This document shows, in pieces, positions 7,185 through 14,203 of a DNA stretch of 31,517 nt. Under the pieces are notes generated by a model. The model was not told where the DNA came from, did not search any database, and was given only the letters and a program-made list of their open reading frames with translations. The DNA comes from Desulfobacteraceae bacterium (GTDB lineage Bacteria; Desulfobacterota; Desulfobulbia; Desulfobulbales; Desulfobulbaceae): positions 1-31,517 of the forward strand of contig JALHJD010000001.1 of the NCBI GenBank assembly GCA_022837185.1, in the 5' to 3' direction. Position 1 is the stretch's first letter; every line of letters starts with the position of its first letter. A program made the position numbers and the translations under genes.

Positions 7185-7622
7185 TCACGCTCCCATCAAG
7201 GTGGTTTCCGCTTGCCGGTCCAGGCGGAAAGGGCCGGGGCCCAGTTTCCCGATCCGTTCATTCATTTCCCGGCCGGCGTTGATGAATTCCGGATGCAGAC
7301 CGCGGGGCAGGTGGTACATCGCCACCCGCTCGGGCTCCACCCCCAACTCGACGAGCGCCTGTCGGACGGCCTCAACCCTTTTGGCGGCCCGCAGGCTGCC
7401 CTTGACGTTGTGGCAGGCATCGACGGGGCAGCCGACAACATAGACCCCGTCGGCGCCTTCTTCAAAGGCTTTGAGCAGGGTTGTCACCTGCAGTTTCCCT
7501 GTACAGGAAACCCGGTTCAGCCGGATGTTTTCCGGGAAGCCGAGCTTCAGCAGCTCCGCGCCGCAACTCTGCTGGGAGGTGTAGTGACAACTGAACAACC
7601 TTATATCGGGGGTAAAGCTCAT
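7185..7622 (-). CDS. MvhD/FrhD-like hydrogenase iron-sulfur (delta) subunit
   Basis: 145 residues of the MvhD family, small [2Fe-2S] proteins that carry electrons between a hydrogenase, formate dehydrogenase or ferredoxin module and heterodisulfide-reductase-type HdrA. The conserved cysteines are C12, C20, C40, C65 and C70, within RLFSCHYTSQQSCGA, RVSCTGKL and GCPVDACHN; in classical MvhD the last block is GCxxGDCHY, so here P-V replaces the usual residues. It starts 13 bases after the HdrC-like gene and ends 1 base before metV. No HdrA is encoded nearby, so its docking partner lies elsewhere in the genome. Confidence 0.85.
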   Translation of the reverse strand: MSFTPDIRLFSCHYTSQQSCGAELLKLGFPENIRLNRVSCTGKLQVTTLLKAFEEGADGVYVVGCPVDACHNVKGSLRAAKRVEAVRQALVELGVEPERVAMYHLPRGLHPEFINAGREMNERIGKLGPGPFRLDRQAETTLMGA

Positions 7623-7635
7623 GGTTATCTCCGTA

Positions 7636-8199
7636 TTATTGCATTCCGCAGGCGGCGAGCAGGCGCTCGTCCTCGGATTCGTTCAGCGCTATGGCCCGGG
7701 CGGGGCATTCCGCCACGCAGATGCCGCATGCCCTGCACCTCTCGACATCGATCACGGCGAGGCCGTCCGCGTCGATTTTGGGGATTTCCCAGGGACAGAC
7801 CCGGACACAGGTGAGGCAGGAAACGCAGAGGTCGCGCCGGACCTCGGCCGCCTTGCCTTTTTCCACCAGCTGCCTGTCCGTGATAAATCCCTTTTGCCTG
7901 GCCAGGCTGTACAGGGCCTTCATGATATCGGCGAAACTGACCTCCTGGGGGCAGACGAAAACGCAGCTGCGGCAGCCGGAGCAGTACCAGATCAGGTCGG
8001 AGGAGAGGAGCCGTTCGGCCAGTCCCATGCGGATCATATGGATGATTTTTCGCGGGTCGAACTCCGGAATGGCCTGGCTCACGGGGCAGATGCCGGAACA
8101 GGCGCCGCAGGAAAAGCAGCTGTTCAGGTGTTCACCGCCCGGCTCGGCCATGACCTCGGCACTGAACGCGGGATATGTTTCTGTTTTCTTTTTCGCCAT
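7636..8199 (-). CDS. HdrC-like protein with four [4Fe-4S] motifs
   Basis: 187 residues with four complete CxxCxxCxxxCP motifs: C28-C38, C73-C83, C125-C135 and C155-C165. The first pair sits in a heterodisulfide-reductase subunit C-like N-terminus (CFSCGACSGICP ... FDPRKIIHMIRMGL ... WYCSGCRSCVFVCP); the second pair is a bacterial 2[4Fe-4S] ferredoxin domain. This fusion is seen in HdrC-type proteins linked to MvhD and MetV in acetogens and sulfate or metal reducers. It should be a cytoplasmic electron wire with no membrane segment. It is first in the operon hdrC-mvhD-metV-hpt-elbB; HdrA and HdrB are missing here. The start at 8199 opens MAKKKTETYP; an unusually structured leader precedes it. 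Confidence 0.87.
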   Translation of the reverse strand: MAKKKTETYPAFSAEVMAEPGGEHLNSCFSCGACSGICPVSQAIPEFDPRKIIHMIRMGLAERLLSSDLIWYCSGCRSCVFVCPQEVSFADIMKALYSLARQKGFITDRQLVEKGKAAEVRRDLCVSCLTCVRVCPWEIPKIDADGLAVIDVERCRACGICVAECPARAIALNESEDERLLAACGMQ

Positions 8200-8284
8200 A
8201 CTTGCACCGGATTACGAAGTTGCTTGTTGTTTATGAAGATGACCGGGCCACGCGGGAAGGTTCCGGAGGAACAGGGCGGCTATG

Positions 8285-8366
8285 CCATGATTGGCGTTTC
8301 CGGGGCGATTCGTATTCTGTCGCCGGGCCGGCAGGCTTGCTGCGGCGCCGGTGCGAACAATCATGG
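8285..8366 (-). ncRNA. Structured leader candidate of the hdrC-like operon
   Basis: On the minus strand CCATGATTG (8358-8366) pairs exactly with CAATCATGG (8285-8293), closing a 64-base interior that contains two further hairpins: one built on CCGCAG/CTGCCGG and one on GGCGA/TCGCC. A third stem-loop (AAGGGG...CCTT type) lies 5' of it near 8,378-8,402, and a GTTCC/GGAAC hairpin lies on the 3' side near 8,258-8,271. The whole lies in the roughly 205-base leader between the promoter candidate and the start at 8199. I recognise no named riboswitch. It may be a cis-acting RNA or only a GC-rich palindromic stretch. Confidence 0.35.
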
Positions 8367-8411
8367 AATACCCTGCAAGGCGGGACTGCCCTCCCCTTCT
8401 GCAAAATGTAA

Positions 8412-8440
8412 CAACTACCGCAAAAAAACCAATATGTCAA
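8412..8440 (-). promoter_or_regulatory. Promoter candidate for the hdrC-mvhD-metV-hpt-elbB operon
   Basis: On the minus strand a perfect TTGACA (8435-8440) is followed after 17 bases by TAGTTG (8412-8417), a 3 of 6 match to the -10. The surroundings are AT-rich with a T-run in the spacer, unlike the flanking genes. Transcription would begin near 8,405 and read through the structured leader. Confidence 0.45.
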
Positions 8441-8472
8441 GATCACGCAGGTAATACACGGTGGGATGCCGG

Positions 8473-8496
8473 AAAAAAGGGGGACAGCCCCCTTTC
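8473..8496 (-). terminator. Rho-independent terminator after the amidohydrolase gene
   Basis: On the minus strand GAAAGGGGG, loop CTGT, then CCCCCTTTTTTC. An 8-bp stem is followed by the U-run of a classic intrinsic terminator. The stem begins inside the stop codon of the amidohydrolase gene, so it closes the def-fmt-larC-pgpA-amidohydrolase operon. Confidence 0.85.
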
Positions 8497-9289
8497 ACCC
8501 TGCCAGGAGGCGTTTACCGTTGTCGCGGACGATGTTTCGGAACAGGACGGGATCAAGCTCAAGCCGCCGGAGGAGACGCAGGGTGTTTTCCTGGTCCGAC
8601 CAGGGGGAATCGGAGCCGAACAGGAGGTATTCCGGGGGGTGGCTGATGATCATCTGCCGCGCCGTATCCGCATCGAGGAAGTCGAGGGCATAGGACAGCT
8701 CCATGTAAACGGGACGGCCGATGAGGAGCCGGCGGGCTTCGTCCCAGTGGTCCCAGGCGCCCAGGTGGGTGGTGATCATTTTCAGGCCGGGAAAATCATC
8801 CAGAACCTTGATGATGCGGGCCGGGTCGCACAGGGGAATGCGGGGAAAGGCGATGTCGAAGCCGGTATGCATGACCACCATGAGGTTGTTGTCGATCAGC
8901 GCCTCGTATATGGGGGCCATCTCCTCCGCGTCCAGGGCGAAATCCTGGTAGTAGGGATGCATCTTGATGCCGGGGAACCCTTCTCCGGCAATGATGCGGA
9001 GCTCGCCGGCGGGGTTTTCCGACAACGGGTGGATCGAGGGAAGAGGAACCAGCCGGTCGGACCGGATCGATTTCGACCACTCCAGGATCGAGTTGAACTG
9101 CTGGGGCCGGGTCGCTATGGAGCAGATGACGCTTTTTTCGATTCCGGCCCGGTCCATTGACCGGAGCAGGTCGGTCACCGTGCCGTTCAGGCAGGCCTTG
9201 ACATTGCCCTCCTTTTCGAGATGGGCAATGGCCCGGGCCGCAAGGTCATCGGGAAACGCATGGGTGTGGAAGTCGATTACGCCGTTCAC
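8495..9289 (-). CDS. Amidohydrolase-2 family (TIM-barrel metal-dependent hydrolase)
   Basis: 264 residues. Metal-ligand motifs occur in family order: DFHTHAFP at the N-terminus (HxH), GIKMHPYYQDF, VVMHTG, THLG and a late GSDSPW carrying the catalytic aspartate. This places it in the amidohydrolase-2 group, which includes decarboxylases and lactonases; the substrate is unknown. The start is a GTG at 9287-9289 that overlaps the pgpA stop by four bases (GTGA), so it is translationally coupled. It ends directly at a Rho-independent terminator, making it the last gene of the operon. Confidence 0.88.
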   Translation of the reverse strand: MNGVIDFHTHAFPDDLAARAIAHLEKEGNVKACLNGTVTDLLRSMDRAGIEKSVICSIATRPQQFNSILEWSKSIRSDRLVPLPSIHPLSENPAGELRIIAGEGFPGIKMHPYYQDFALDAEEMAPIYEALIDNNLMVVMHTGFDIAFPRIPLCDPARIIKVLDDFPGLKMITTHLGAWDHWDEARRLLIGRPVYMELSYALDFLDADTARQMIISHPPEYLLFGSDSPWSDQENTLRLLRRLELDPVLFRNIVRDNGKRLLAG

Positions 9290-9741
9290 GGGTTGGCCAG
9301 CCTCCAGATAATCTGCACGAGCAGCAGGGCGTAGAGGCCGGCAATGACATCGTCGAGCATGATGCCCAGCCCCCCGTGGATGTGGCGGTCGAACCAGCCC
9401 ACCGGGAAGGGCTTGAGGATGTCGAAGAGCCGGAACAGCAGAAAGGCGGCCAGCACCGCCAGGGGATGGTGGGGCGCCGCGGTCAGGGCGATCAACTGGC
9501 CGACGATTTCATCGATCACGACGAGGCCCGGATCGGCATGGTCGACGATCTTTTCCGCCGCGCCGGCACAGGCCGCGCCGACGAGGAACAGGGCGGCGAT
9601 GATGAGGACATAGGATGCCGGGCCCAGGTGGCGGAGCCCGAACCACAGCGCGACGCCCAGCAGCGACCCCCAGGTGCCGGGGGCCTTGGGCAGGTAGCCC
9701 GTTCCCGCCCCGGTGGCAATGAACATGAACAGGCGGTCCAT
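9286..9741 (-). CDS. pgpA: Phosphatidylglycerophosphatase A
   Basis: Removes phosphate from phosphatidylglycerophosphate to give phosphatidylglycerol, at the inner membrane. 151 residues, normal length. APGTWGSLLG (about 20-29), the VIDEIVGQ motif and FDILKPFP are family hallmarks; several hydrophobic segments (about 43-61, 92-103 and 133-146) fit a membrane protein. It begins 2 bases after the larC stop and overlaps the amidohydrolase start by four bases. Confidence 0.92.
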   Translation of the reverse strand: MDRLFMFIATGAGTGYLPKAPGTWGSLLGVALWFGLRHLGPASYVLIIAALFLVGAACAGAAEKIVDHADPGLVVIDEIVGQLIALTAAPHHPLAVLAAFLLFRLFDILKPFPVGWFDRHIHGGLGIMLDDVIAGLYALLLVQIIWRLANP

Positions 9742-9743
9742 GG

Positions 9744-10919
9744 TTACGAGGCAGCACTCCGGGAGCAGAGCGCAACTTCTTCATACACTGTCCGGACGGG
9801 GACCCCGTTGTCCAGGGCAAGGCGGCGGCACTCTTCATACTCGGGGCGGATGACCGGTCCGTCGGGGGTGACGATCTTCTTGGCCCGCACCGGCCCCCAC
9901 CTGGTCTGCAGGGTCACGGCTTCCCGCGGCAGGGTCCGCCGCTGTTCCGTGTGGTACCGCAGGCCGATGGCGGTTGTTTCCCGGAAGAGGATATTCTTGA
10001 CCGCCTCGGCGGCGGACGGGTCGCAGATGATCCGCAGCAGAAAACCGGGGCGCCCTTTTTTCATCTGGATCGGGACCAGCACCGCATCGAGGGCCCCGCC
10101 GGCCAGCAGCTTTTCAGCCACGTGGGGCCAGGTCTCGGGGCTCCAGTCGTCCAGGGCGGTTTCGATCACGTCGACGGTCTGGGCTTCCGCCGGGGCGAAG
10201 CGTTCGCCGGTGATCAGCCGCAGCAGGTTGGGCCGGCCGTCGGAGCGGCTGCGGCTGCCGGCGCCGTAACCGGTGCGGTGTATCCGCATGGGCGGCATGG
10301 GGCCGAACCGGGCGGCCAGCACCGCGACAATGGCCGCGCCGGTCGGGGTGACCAGTTCCTGCTCCACCGCCTCGCCATAGACCGGGATGCCGCGCAGCAA
10401 TTCGCAGACTGCCGGCGCGGGCAGCGGCAGCTCGCCGTGGGCGCAGCCGATCCAGCCGCGCGGCATGGGCAGCGGCGAGCAGTGGATGTCGGTGACGCCG
10501 AGCCGGAGAAAACCGCTCACAACCCCGACAACGTCCACCATGGCATCCAGGCCGCCGACCTCGTGAAAGTGCACCTCATTGACCCCGCAGCCGTGAACGG
10601 CAGCTTCGGCCTCGGCCAGGCGGTGAAAAATCTCCAGGGCCTTTGTCCTGACCTCCGGGTCGAGACCGCCGGCGGCGAGGATGTTTTCGATGTCGGGCAG
10701 GCGGCGGTGCGGCTGCGGTTCATTCACCGCCACCTCTACCCTGGTGGCCCGCAGCGGCGAGCCGCCTGCCCGGTGAATGTCCAGCCGATAACCGGACAGG
10801 CCAAGGGAATCAAGGGAGGCGGTCAGTTCGGCCTCCGGCAGGCCGGCGTCCAGAAGGGCGCCGAGAAGCATGTCGCCGCTGATGCCGGAAAAACAGTCGA
10901 GATACGCGGCCCCGCTCAT
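9744..10919 (-). CDS. larC: LarC, nickel pincer cofactor biosynthesis metallochelatase
   Basis: CTP-dependent nickel insertase completing the nickel-pincer nucleotide cofactor of lactate racemase-type enzymes. 391 residues in one continuous frame; some lactobacilli split larC by a programmed frameshift, which is not so here. Motifs: YLDCFSGISGDMLLGALLDA (6-25) at the N-terminus, HFHEVGGLDAMVDVVG (117-132), PTPAP-type PLPAPAV, and C-terminal IETALDDWSPET. The open frame extends to 11,183, but the ATG at 10917-10919 overlaps the fmt stop as ATGA and begins exactly where family similarity begins. larA, larB and larE are not in the window, so the enzyme that uses the cofactor is unknown. Confidence 0.9.
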   Translation of the reverse strand: MSGAAYLDCFSGISGDMLLGALLDAGLPEAELTASLDSLGLSGYRLDIHRAGGSPLRATRVEVAVNEPQPHRRLPDIENILAAGGLDPEVRTKALEIFHRLAEAEAAVHGCGVNEVHFHEVGGLDAMVDVVGVVSGFLRLGVTDIHCSPLPMPRGWIGCAHGELPLPAPAVCELLRGIPVYGEAVEQELVTPTGAAIVAVLAARFGPMPPMRIHRTGYGAGSRSRSDGRPNLLRLITGERFAPAEAQTVDVIETALDDWSPETWPHVAEKLLAGGALDAVLVPIQMKKGRPGFLLRIICDPSAAEAVKNILFRETTAIGLRYHTEQRRTLPREAVTLQTRWGPVRAKKIVTPDGPVIRPEYEECRRLALDNGVPVRTVYEEVALCSRSAAS

Positions 10920-11860
10920 GTGAACCGCTCCCCCACCGGGAGTTCGGCGCCGCAGAGCAGCGAGCGGACATCCATGCGTTTTTTTCCCTCGAGCTGCACT
11001 TCCCGGACCAGGAGATAATCCGTGCCCGTCGCGATGAGCAGGCCCTGGTCGTCGGCCCGGCAGAGGGTGCCCGGAGGCTCGCCCACCGGGCCTTCGACCA
11101 CCAGGGGGCGGAAGAAGCGGACCCTGGTGCCGTCCAGGAAGCCGAAGGCCGAAGGCCAGGGATCGAGGCCGCGGATGAGGCAATGTATTTTCCGGGCGTC
11201 CCGGCTCCAGTCAATATGGCCCATTTCCTTGGACAGCATCGGCGCCTCGGTGGCCAGGCGGTCGTCCTGCTGCCGGGGCTGAAGCTTTCCCTCCTTGAGA
11301 AGGGCGATGGCCCGGACCACGGTTTCGCCGCCCAGCTCCGCCAGCCTGGCGAAGAGGGTGCCGGCGGTGTCGTCCTCGCCGATGGGGATCGCAACCGGGA
11401 GCAGGATGTCGCCGGTGTCCATGCCTTCGTCCATCTGCATGATGGTAATGCCCGTTTCCGGCTCACAGTTGATCACCGCCCACTGGATCGGGGCCGCGCC
11501 CCGGTATCGGGGGAGCAGTGAGCCATGGATGTTGATGGTGCCGAGAGGAGGCAGGCGCAGGAGGCTGCCGGGGAGAATCTTCCCGTAGGCGGCGACCACG
11601 ATCAGGTCGGGGCGGAGTTCCCGTATTTCATCGAGAAAGGATGCGGTCCGGATGGAGGCAGGCTGGAGAACGGGTATGCCGAGTTCGGCCGCCGTCCTCT
11701 TGACCGGCGGGGGAGTCAGTTTCCGGCCCCGGCCCCGCGCCTTGTCCGGCTGGCAGACGACGGCGACCACCCGGTCCGGTCCGGCTGCCAGCGCCCGCAG
11801 GGCGGGCACGGCGAAGTCGGGGGTGCCCATGAAGATAAGGCGGAAAGGGGGGGAACTCAT
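10916..11860 (-). CDS. fmt: Methionyl-tRNA formyltransferase
   Basis: Formylates Met-tRNAfMet with 10-formyl-THF before translation initiation. 314 residues, normal length. RLIFMGTPDFAVPAL (7-21) is the usual start, GRGRKLTPPPVK (43-54) is the tRNA-binding loop region, and the catalytic core is NIHGSLLPRYRGAAPIQW (110-127; N110 and H112), with MDTGDIL carrying the catalytic aspartate. A C-terminal tRNA-binding domain follows. Its ATG overlaps the def stop by four bases and its stop overlaps the larC start by four. Confidence 0.96.
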   Translation of the reverse strand: MSSPPFRLIFMGTPDFAVPALRALAAGPDRVVAVVCQPDKARGRGRKLTPPPVKRTAAELGIPVLQPASIRTASFLDEIRELRPDLIVVAAYGKILPGSLLRLPPLGTINIHGSLLPRYRGAAPIQWAVINCEPETGITIMQMDEGMDTGDILLPVAIPIGEDDTAGTLFARLAELGGETVVRAIALLKEGKLQPRQQDDRLATEAPMLSKEMGHIDWSRDARKIHCLIRGLDPWPSAFGFLDGTRVRFFRPLVVEGPVGEPPGTLCRADDQGLLIATGTDYLLVREVQLEGKKRMDVRSLLCGAELPVGERFT

Positions 11861-12363
11861 GCCTCGGCCTGGAGAATTTTTCTCAGCTTTTTCTTGTAGA
11901 GGGTCCGCTTCAGGGAGCTGATCCGGTCGATGAAGAGCTTGCCGTGCAGGTGGTCGACTTCATGCTGGATAATCCTGGCAAAGCGGTCTTCGGCGGTAAA
12001 TTCAAGGGGATTGCCGTCCAGGTCCCGGGCACTGACCTTGATCTTCCTGAAGCGCTTGACCGGCGAGGTGTATTCGATGACGCTGAGGCAGCCCTCCTCG
12101 TCGACCATGCTTCCTTCCCCTTCCGAGAGGACGGGATTGACCAGGGTGATGAATTTTCTTCCCTCCATCTCGCTGATGTCGACAACGACGATCTGGAGCA
12201 GGACGCCGATCTGGTTGGCCGCCAGGCCGACGCCGGGGGCGTTGTACATGGTTTCGGCCATGTCGGCGGCGAGTTGTTTCAGCTCGTCGTCAAAACTGGT
12301 TACCTTGGCGGCCTTCTGCCGCAGAACCGGATCCGGAAAAGTGAGTATTGTTCGGATGGCCAT
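11857..12363 (-). CDS. def: Peptide deformylase
   Basis: Removes the formyl group from nascent N-terminal methionine, the counterpart of Fmt. 168 residues. The three metal-site motifs are intact: GVGLAANQ (44-51), EEGCLS (89-94, C92) and QHEVDH (133-138, H134, E135 and H138). I chose the ATG at 12363 (MAIRTILTFPDPVLR); the frame stays open to 12411, but those 16 residues do not look like the family and no ribosome site supports them. It leads the def-fmt-larC-pgpA-amidohydrolase operon. Confidence 0.95.
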   Translation of the reverse strand: MAIRTILTFPDPVLRQKAAKVTSFDDELKQLAADMAETMYNAPGVGLAANQIGVLLQIVVVDISEMEGRKFITLVNPVLSEGEGSMVDEEGCLSVIEYTSPVKRFRKIKVSARDLDGNPLEFTAEDRFARIIQHEVDHLHGKLFIDRISSLKRTLYKKKLRKILQAEA

Positions 12364-12382
12364 GATCGTGATCGGGAATATC

Positions 12383-12411
12383 TTGTTAAAAAAAATTCTG
12401 ATTACCGCCAA
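12383..12411 (-). promoter_or_regulatory. Promoter-like hexamers facing def, inside the inverted repeat
   Basis: On the minus strand TTGGCG (12406-12411), a 17-base AT-rich spacer, then TAACAA (12383-12388). The -35 lies within the left arm of the 20-bp inverted repeat. It would start transcription about 15 bases before the def ATG, a short leader. The hexamers are weak individually; the mirrored arrangement on the other side is what supports them. Confidence 0.35.
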
Positions 12412-12555
12412 TCCTCAGCAAATGTATTGCTGGTACTTGAAAAAAAGCCGTGCACCGCGAACGTGGGATTTCTCCCTGCGATCGAAATGACTAATACACA
12501 TAATTTTAATACGTTTCAAACCATGATCAAAACGCTGCTGAGGATTGGCGGCAAT
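12401..12555. repeat. 155-bp segment bounded by a 20-bp inverted repeat
   Basis: The left arm (12401-12420) and right arm (12536-12555) are inverted copies identical at 19 of 20 positions, sharing CGCCAATCCTCAGCA or its complement. The interior is AT-richer than neighbouring genes and includes a second repeat-like segment. Outside the arms both flanks are A/T-runs (AAAAAATT and TTAAATTT), which may be remnants of a target duplication. It resembles a non-autonomous element (MITE-like) or a pair of identical regulator sites placed symmetrically between divergent genes. Confidence 0.6.
12463..12491. repeat. Interspersed-repeat-like segment inside the 155-bp element
   Basis: The segment contains GATTTCTCCCTGC followed by GATCGAAATGAC, an imperfect palindrome with ATTTC/GAAAT arms. 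From memory it resembles an intergenic repeat of the type GATTTCTCGCTGCGCTCGAAATGAC seen in many environmental bacterial genomes. No other copy occurs in this window, so the family assignment rests on memory. Confidence 0.35.
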
Positions 12556-12573
12556 TAAATTTAAAAATATGCA
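12545..12573 (+). promoter_or_regulatory. Promoter candidate for the YkgJ-plsY-DnaJ-tolC genes
   Basis: TTGGCG (12545-12550), a 17-base spacer and TATGCA (12568-12573). The -35 lies in the right arm of the inverted repeat, mirroring the one facing def. The leader would be about 100 bases to the start at 12683. It carries an AGGAG at 12579-12583 with no usable start codon behind it. Confidence 0.4.
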
Positions 12574-12682
12574 TGAAAGGAGATACTGTAAAGGAAAGAG
12601 AATTTCCCTGCCAGGAAAAAGAGTGGGTTGATGCCGCCCTGCTTGTGTTCCCCGTCCTTATTGTGTAGGATCAGTGGCAATT

Positions 12683-13576
12683 ATGGACGCATGGGAGGCA
12701 AGGGTGAAGCAATCGAACATTCAGTACGCCGACGGCCTCAGGCTGCTCCGCCAGCCTGTGCTGCCGCTGGTCTCCATGCTCCGGTTCCTGTTCCTGTTCG
12801 ACCCCAGGACCTCGGTGGGGGAGGTCCTCGACGAGCTGCCCGAACCCATTGAAACCGCCGGGGCGCTGTATGACCGGCCCCGGGAGCTGCTGGCCGGATA
12901 CGGCGGGAGCCTGGCCCGGCTGGAGGCGATGAAGCAGGGGCGATACTCGCATGTCGGCGTGGTTGATGAAGAAAACAACCCCCTGGATCCCTTGACGGCC
13001 GATTTCGTCCTGCTGCAGCAGGAGGTGCTGACCGTGGAGCTGGAAAGGATCAACAGCCTGCTCTGCGGTCCGTGCGGCTGCGACCTGTGCTGTACCGGCC
13101 CGGATGCCGCCATGGCCCAGGAATTTTTCGAGATACCGCTCGCTCCGGGTGAACTGGAGTCGTTCCCGCTGACCCGGCATGACAGTCCCGCAAGCCGCCG
13201 CCGTCGGGCCGACGATGAGGACGAGCTGCGGCTCGGCGGCCGGCCCTTCTACCGCCTGGATGAACCGGCCCTTGTTCATTGGCAAAACGGCTGGAGCATG
13301 ATCCTGCCGAAAGGGTCCGACTGTCCCAATCTTGCCCCGGGGACGACCCGCTGCCGGATCTACTCCGGCAGGCCGGAGGTGTGCCGCCGACCGCAGATTT
13401 TTCCTTACATGGTCGAGCCGTTCCAAGGCTCCGGGGAACCGAAAGCGGCCTACCGCCTCCGCCGGTCTCTGCTGGCGGTGACGGACTGTCCCTATGTCAG
13501 TGGCCTGCAGGACGAGATAGCCGCCTACGCGGCGGCCTGCGAACTGCATCTTGTGTTGAAACGGAACAAGCTCTGA
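12683..13576 (+). CDS. YkgJ-family cysteine cluster protein
   Basis: 297 residues. The YkgJ zinc/iron-chelating family is defined by a cysteine cluster, here CGPCGCDLCC (C128, C131, C133, C136, C137), followed later by DCPNL, RCRIYSGRPEVCRR and DCPYV, which supply more cysteines. These proteins are thought to bind a metal or Fe-S cluster; their biochemical role is not established. About 127 residues precede the first cluster, longer than minimal family members, and form a helical, non-cysteine domain. The start is uncertain: the GTG at 12674 is only 3 bases past AGGA, while the ATG at 12683 is 12 bases past it; I prefer the ATG. It is the first gene of a run with plsY. Confidence 0.75.
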   Translation: MDAWEARVKQSNIQYADGLRLLRQPVLPLVSMLRFLFLFDPRTSVGEVLDELPEPIETAGALYDRPRELLAGYGGSLARLEAMKQGRYSHVGVVDEENNPLDPLTADFVLLQQEVLTVELERINSLLCGPCGCDLCCTGPDAAMAQEFFEIPLAPGELESFPLTRHDSPASRRRRADDEDELRLGGRPFYRLDEPALVHWQNGWSMILPKGSDCPNLAPGTTRCRIYSGRPEVCRRPQIFPYMVEPFQGSGEPKAAYRLRRSLLAVTDCPYVSGLQDEIAAYAAACELHLVLKRNKL

Positions 13577-13597
13577 TTGTCCGCCGGTGAGAGCCCC

Positions 13598-14203
13598 ATG
13601 ACCCTGTTTCCCTGCCTGCTCATCCTTGCTGCCTACCTTGTCGGCGCCGTTCCGTTCGGCGTTCTGCTTTCCAGGAGCAGTGGAATAGACATCCGCACCC
13701 GGGGCAGCGGCAATATCGGCGCCACGAACGTCACCCGTCTGTTGGGGAAAAAGCTGGGACTGTTGACCCTGCTGGCCGATGTTGCCAAGGGATATATGCC
13801 GATGTTCATTGCCGCGCGGGTGCTGCCGGACGCGCCGGAGAAAACAACGCTCATTGCCCTGTGCGGGGCCGCGACGGTGCTGGGCCATATGTTTCCGGTG
13901 TATCTGGGGTTCAGGGGCGGCAAGGGAGTGGCGACCGGGCTGGGCGTTTTCCTTTTTCTCGCTCCCGCGGCCGTGCTGCTGGGCCTGCTGGTCTTCGGCG
14001 CCGCCATCGGGGTGTCCGGTTTCGTGTCGCTGGGCTCCCTCCTCGGCTCGCTGGCCATCATTCCGGGTCTGTGGCTCCTCGGTGAACCGGCATGGAAAAT
14101 CGTGCTGGCATCGTTCGTGGTCCTGCTGATCTGGGGCAAACATTGGCAGAATATCACCCGCCTCCTGCGGGGAACGGAAAAAAGCTGGAAGAGCAGAACA
14201 TGA
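13598..14203 (+). CDS. plsY: Glycerol-3-phosphate acyltransferase PlsY
   Basis: Integral membrane enzyme moving an acyl group from acyl-phosphate to glycerol-3-phosphate, the first step of phospholipid synthesis. 201 residues, normal length. The three conserved loop motifs are GSGNIGATN (37-45), DVAKG (61-65) and GHMFPVYLGFRGGKGVAT (96-113). Four or five hydrophobic segments alternate with these loops. The ATG at 13598 follows GGTGAGAG; the frame also opens at a TTG at 13577, which adds seven residues without support. The stop overlaps the next gene as ATGA. Confidence 0.95.
   Translation: MTLFPCLLILAAYLVGAVPFGVLLSRSSGIDIRTRGSGNIGATNVTRLLGKKLGLLTLLADVAKGYMPMFIAARVLPDAPEKTTLIALCGAATVLGHMFPVYLGFRGGKGVATGLGVFLFLAPAAVLLGLLVFGAAIGVSGFVSLGSLLGSLAIIPGLWLLGEPAWKIVLASFVVLLIWGKHWQNITRLLRGTEKSWKSRT

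Noticed and set aside
10920..11183. N-terminal extension of LarC open to 11,183
   Set aside because: It lies entirely antisense-frame to the fmt coding sequence, has shadow composition, and LarC similarity begins exactly at the ATG that overlaps the fmt stop.
12671..14143. 490-codon minus-strand frame
   Set aside because: Antisense shadow of the YkgJ and plsY genes; His/Gln/Gly-rich and without motifs.
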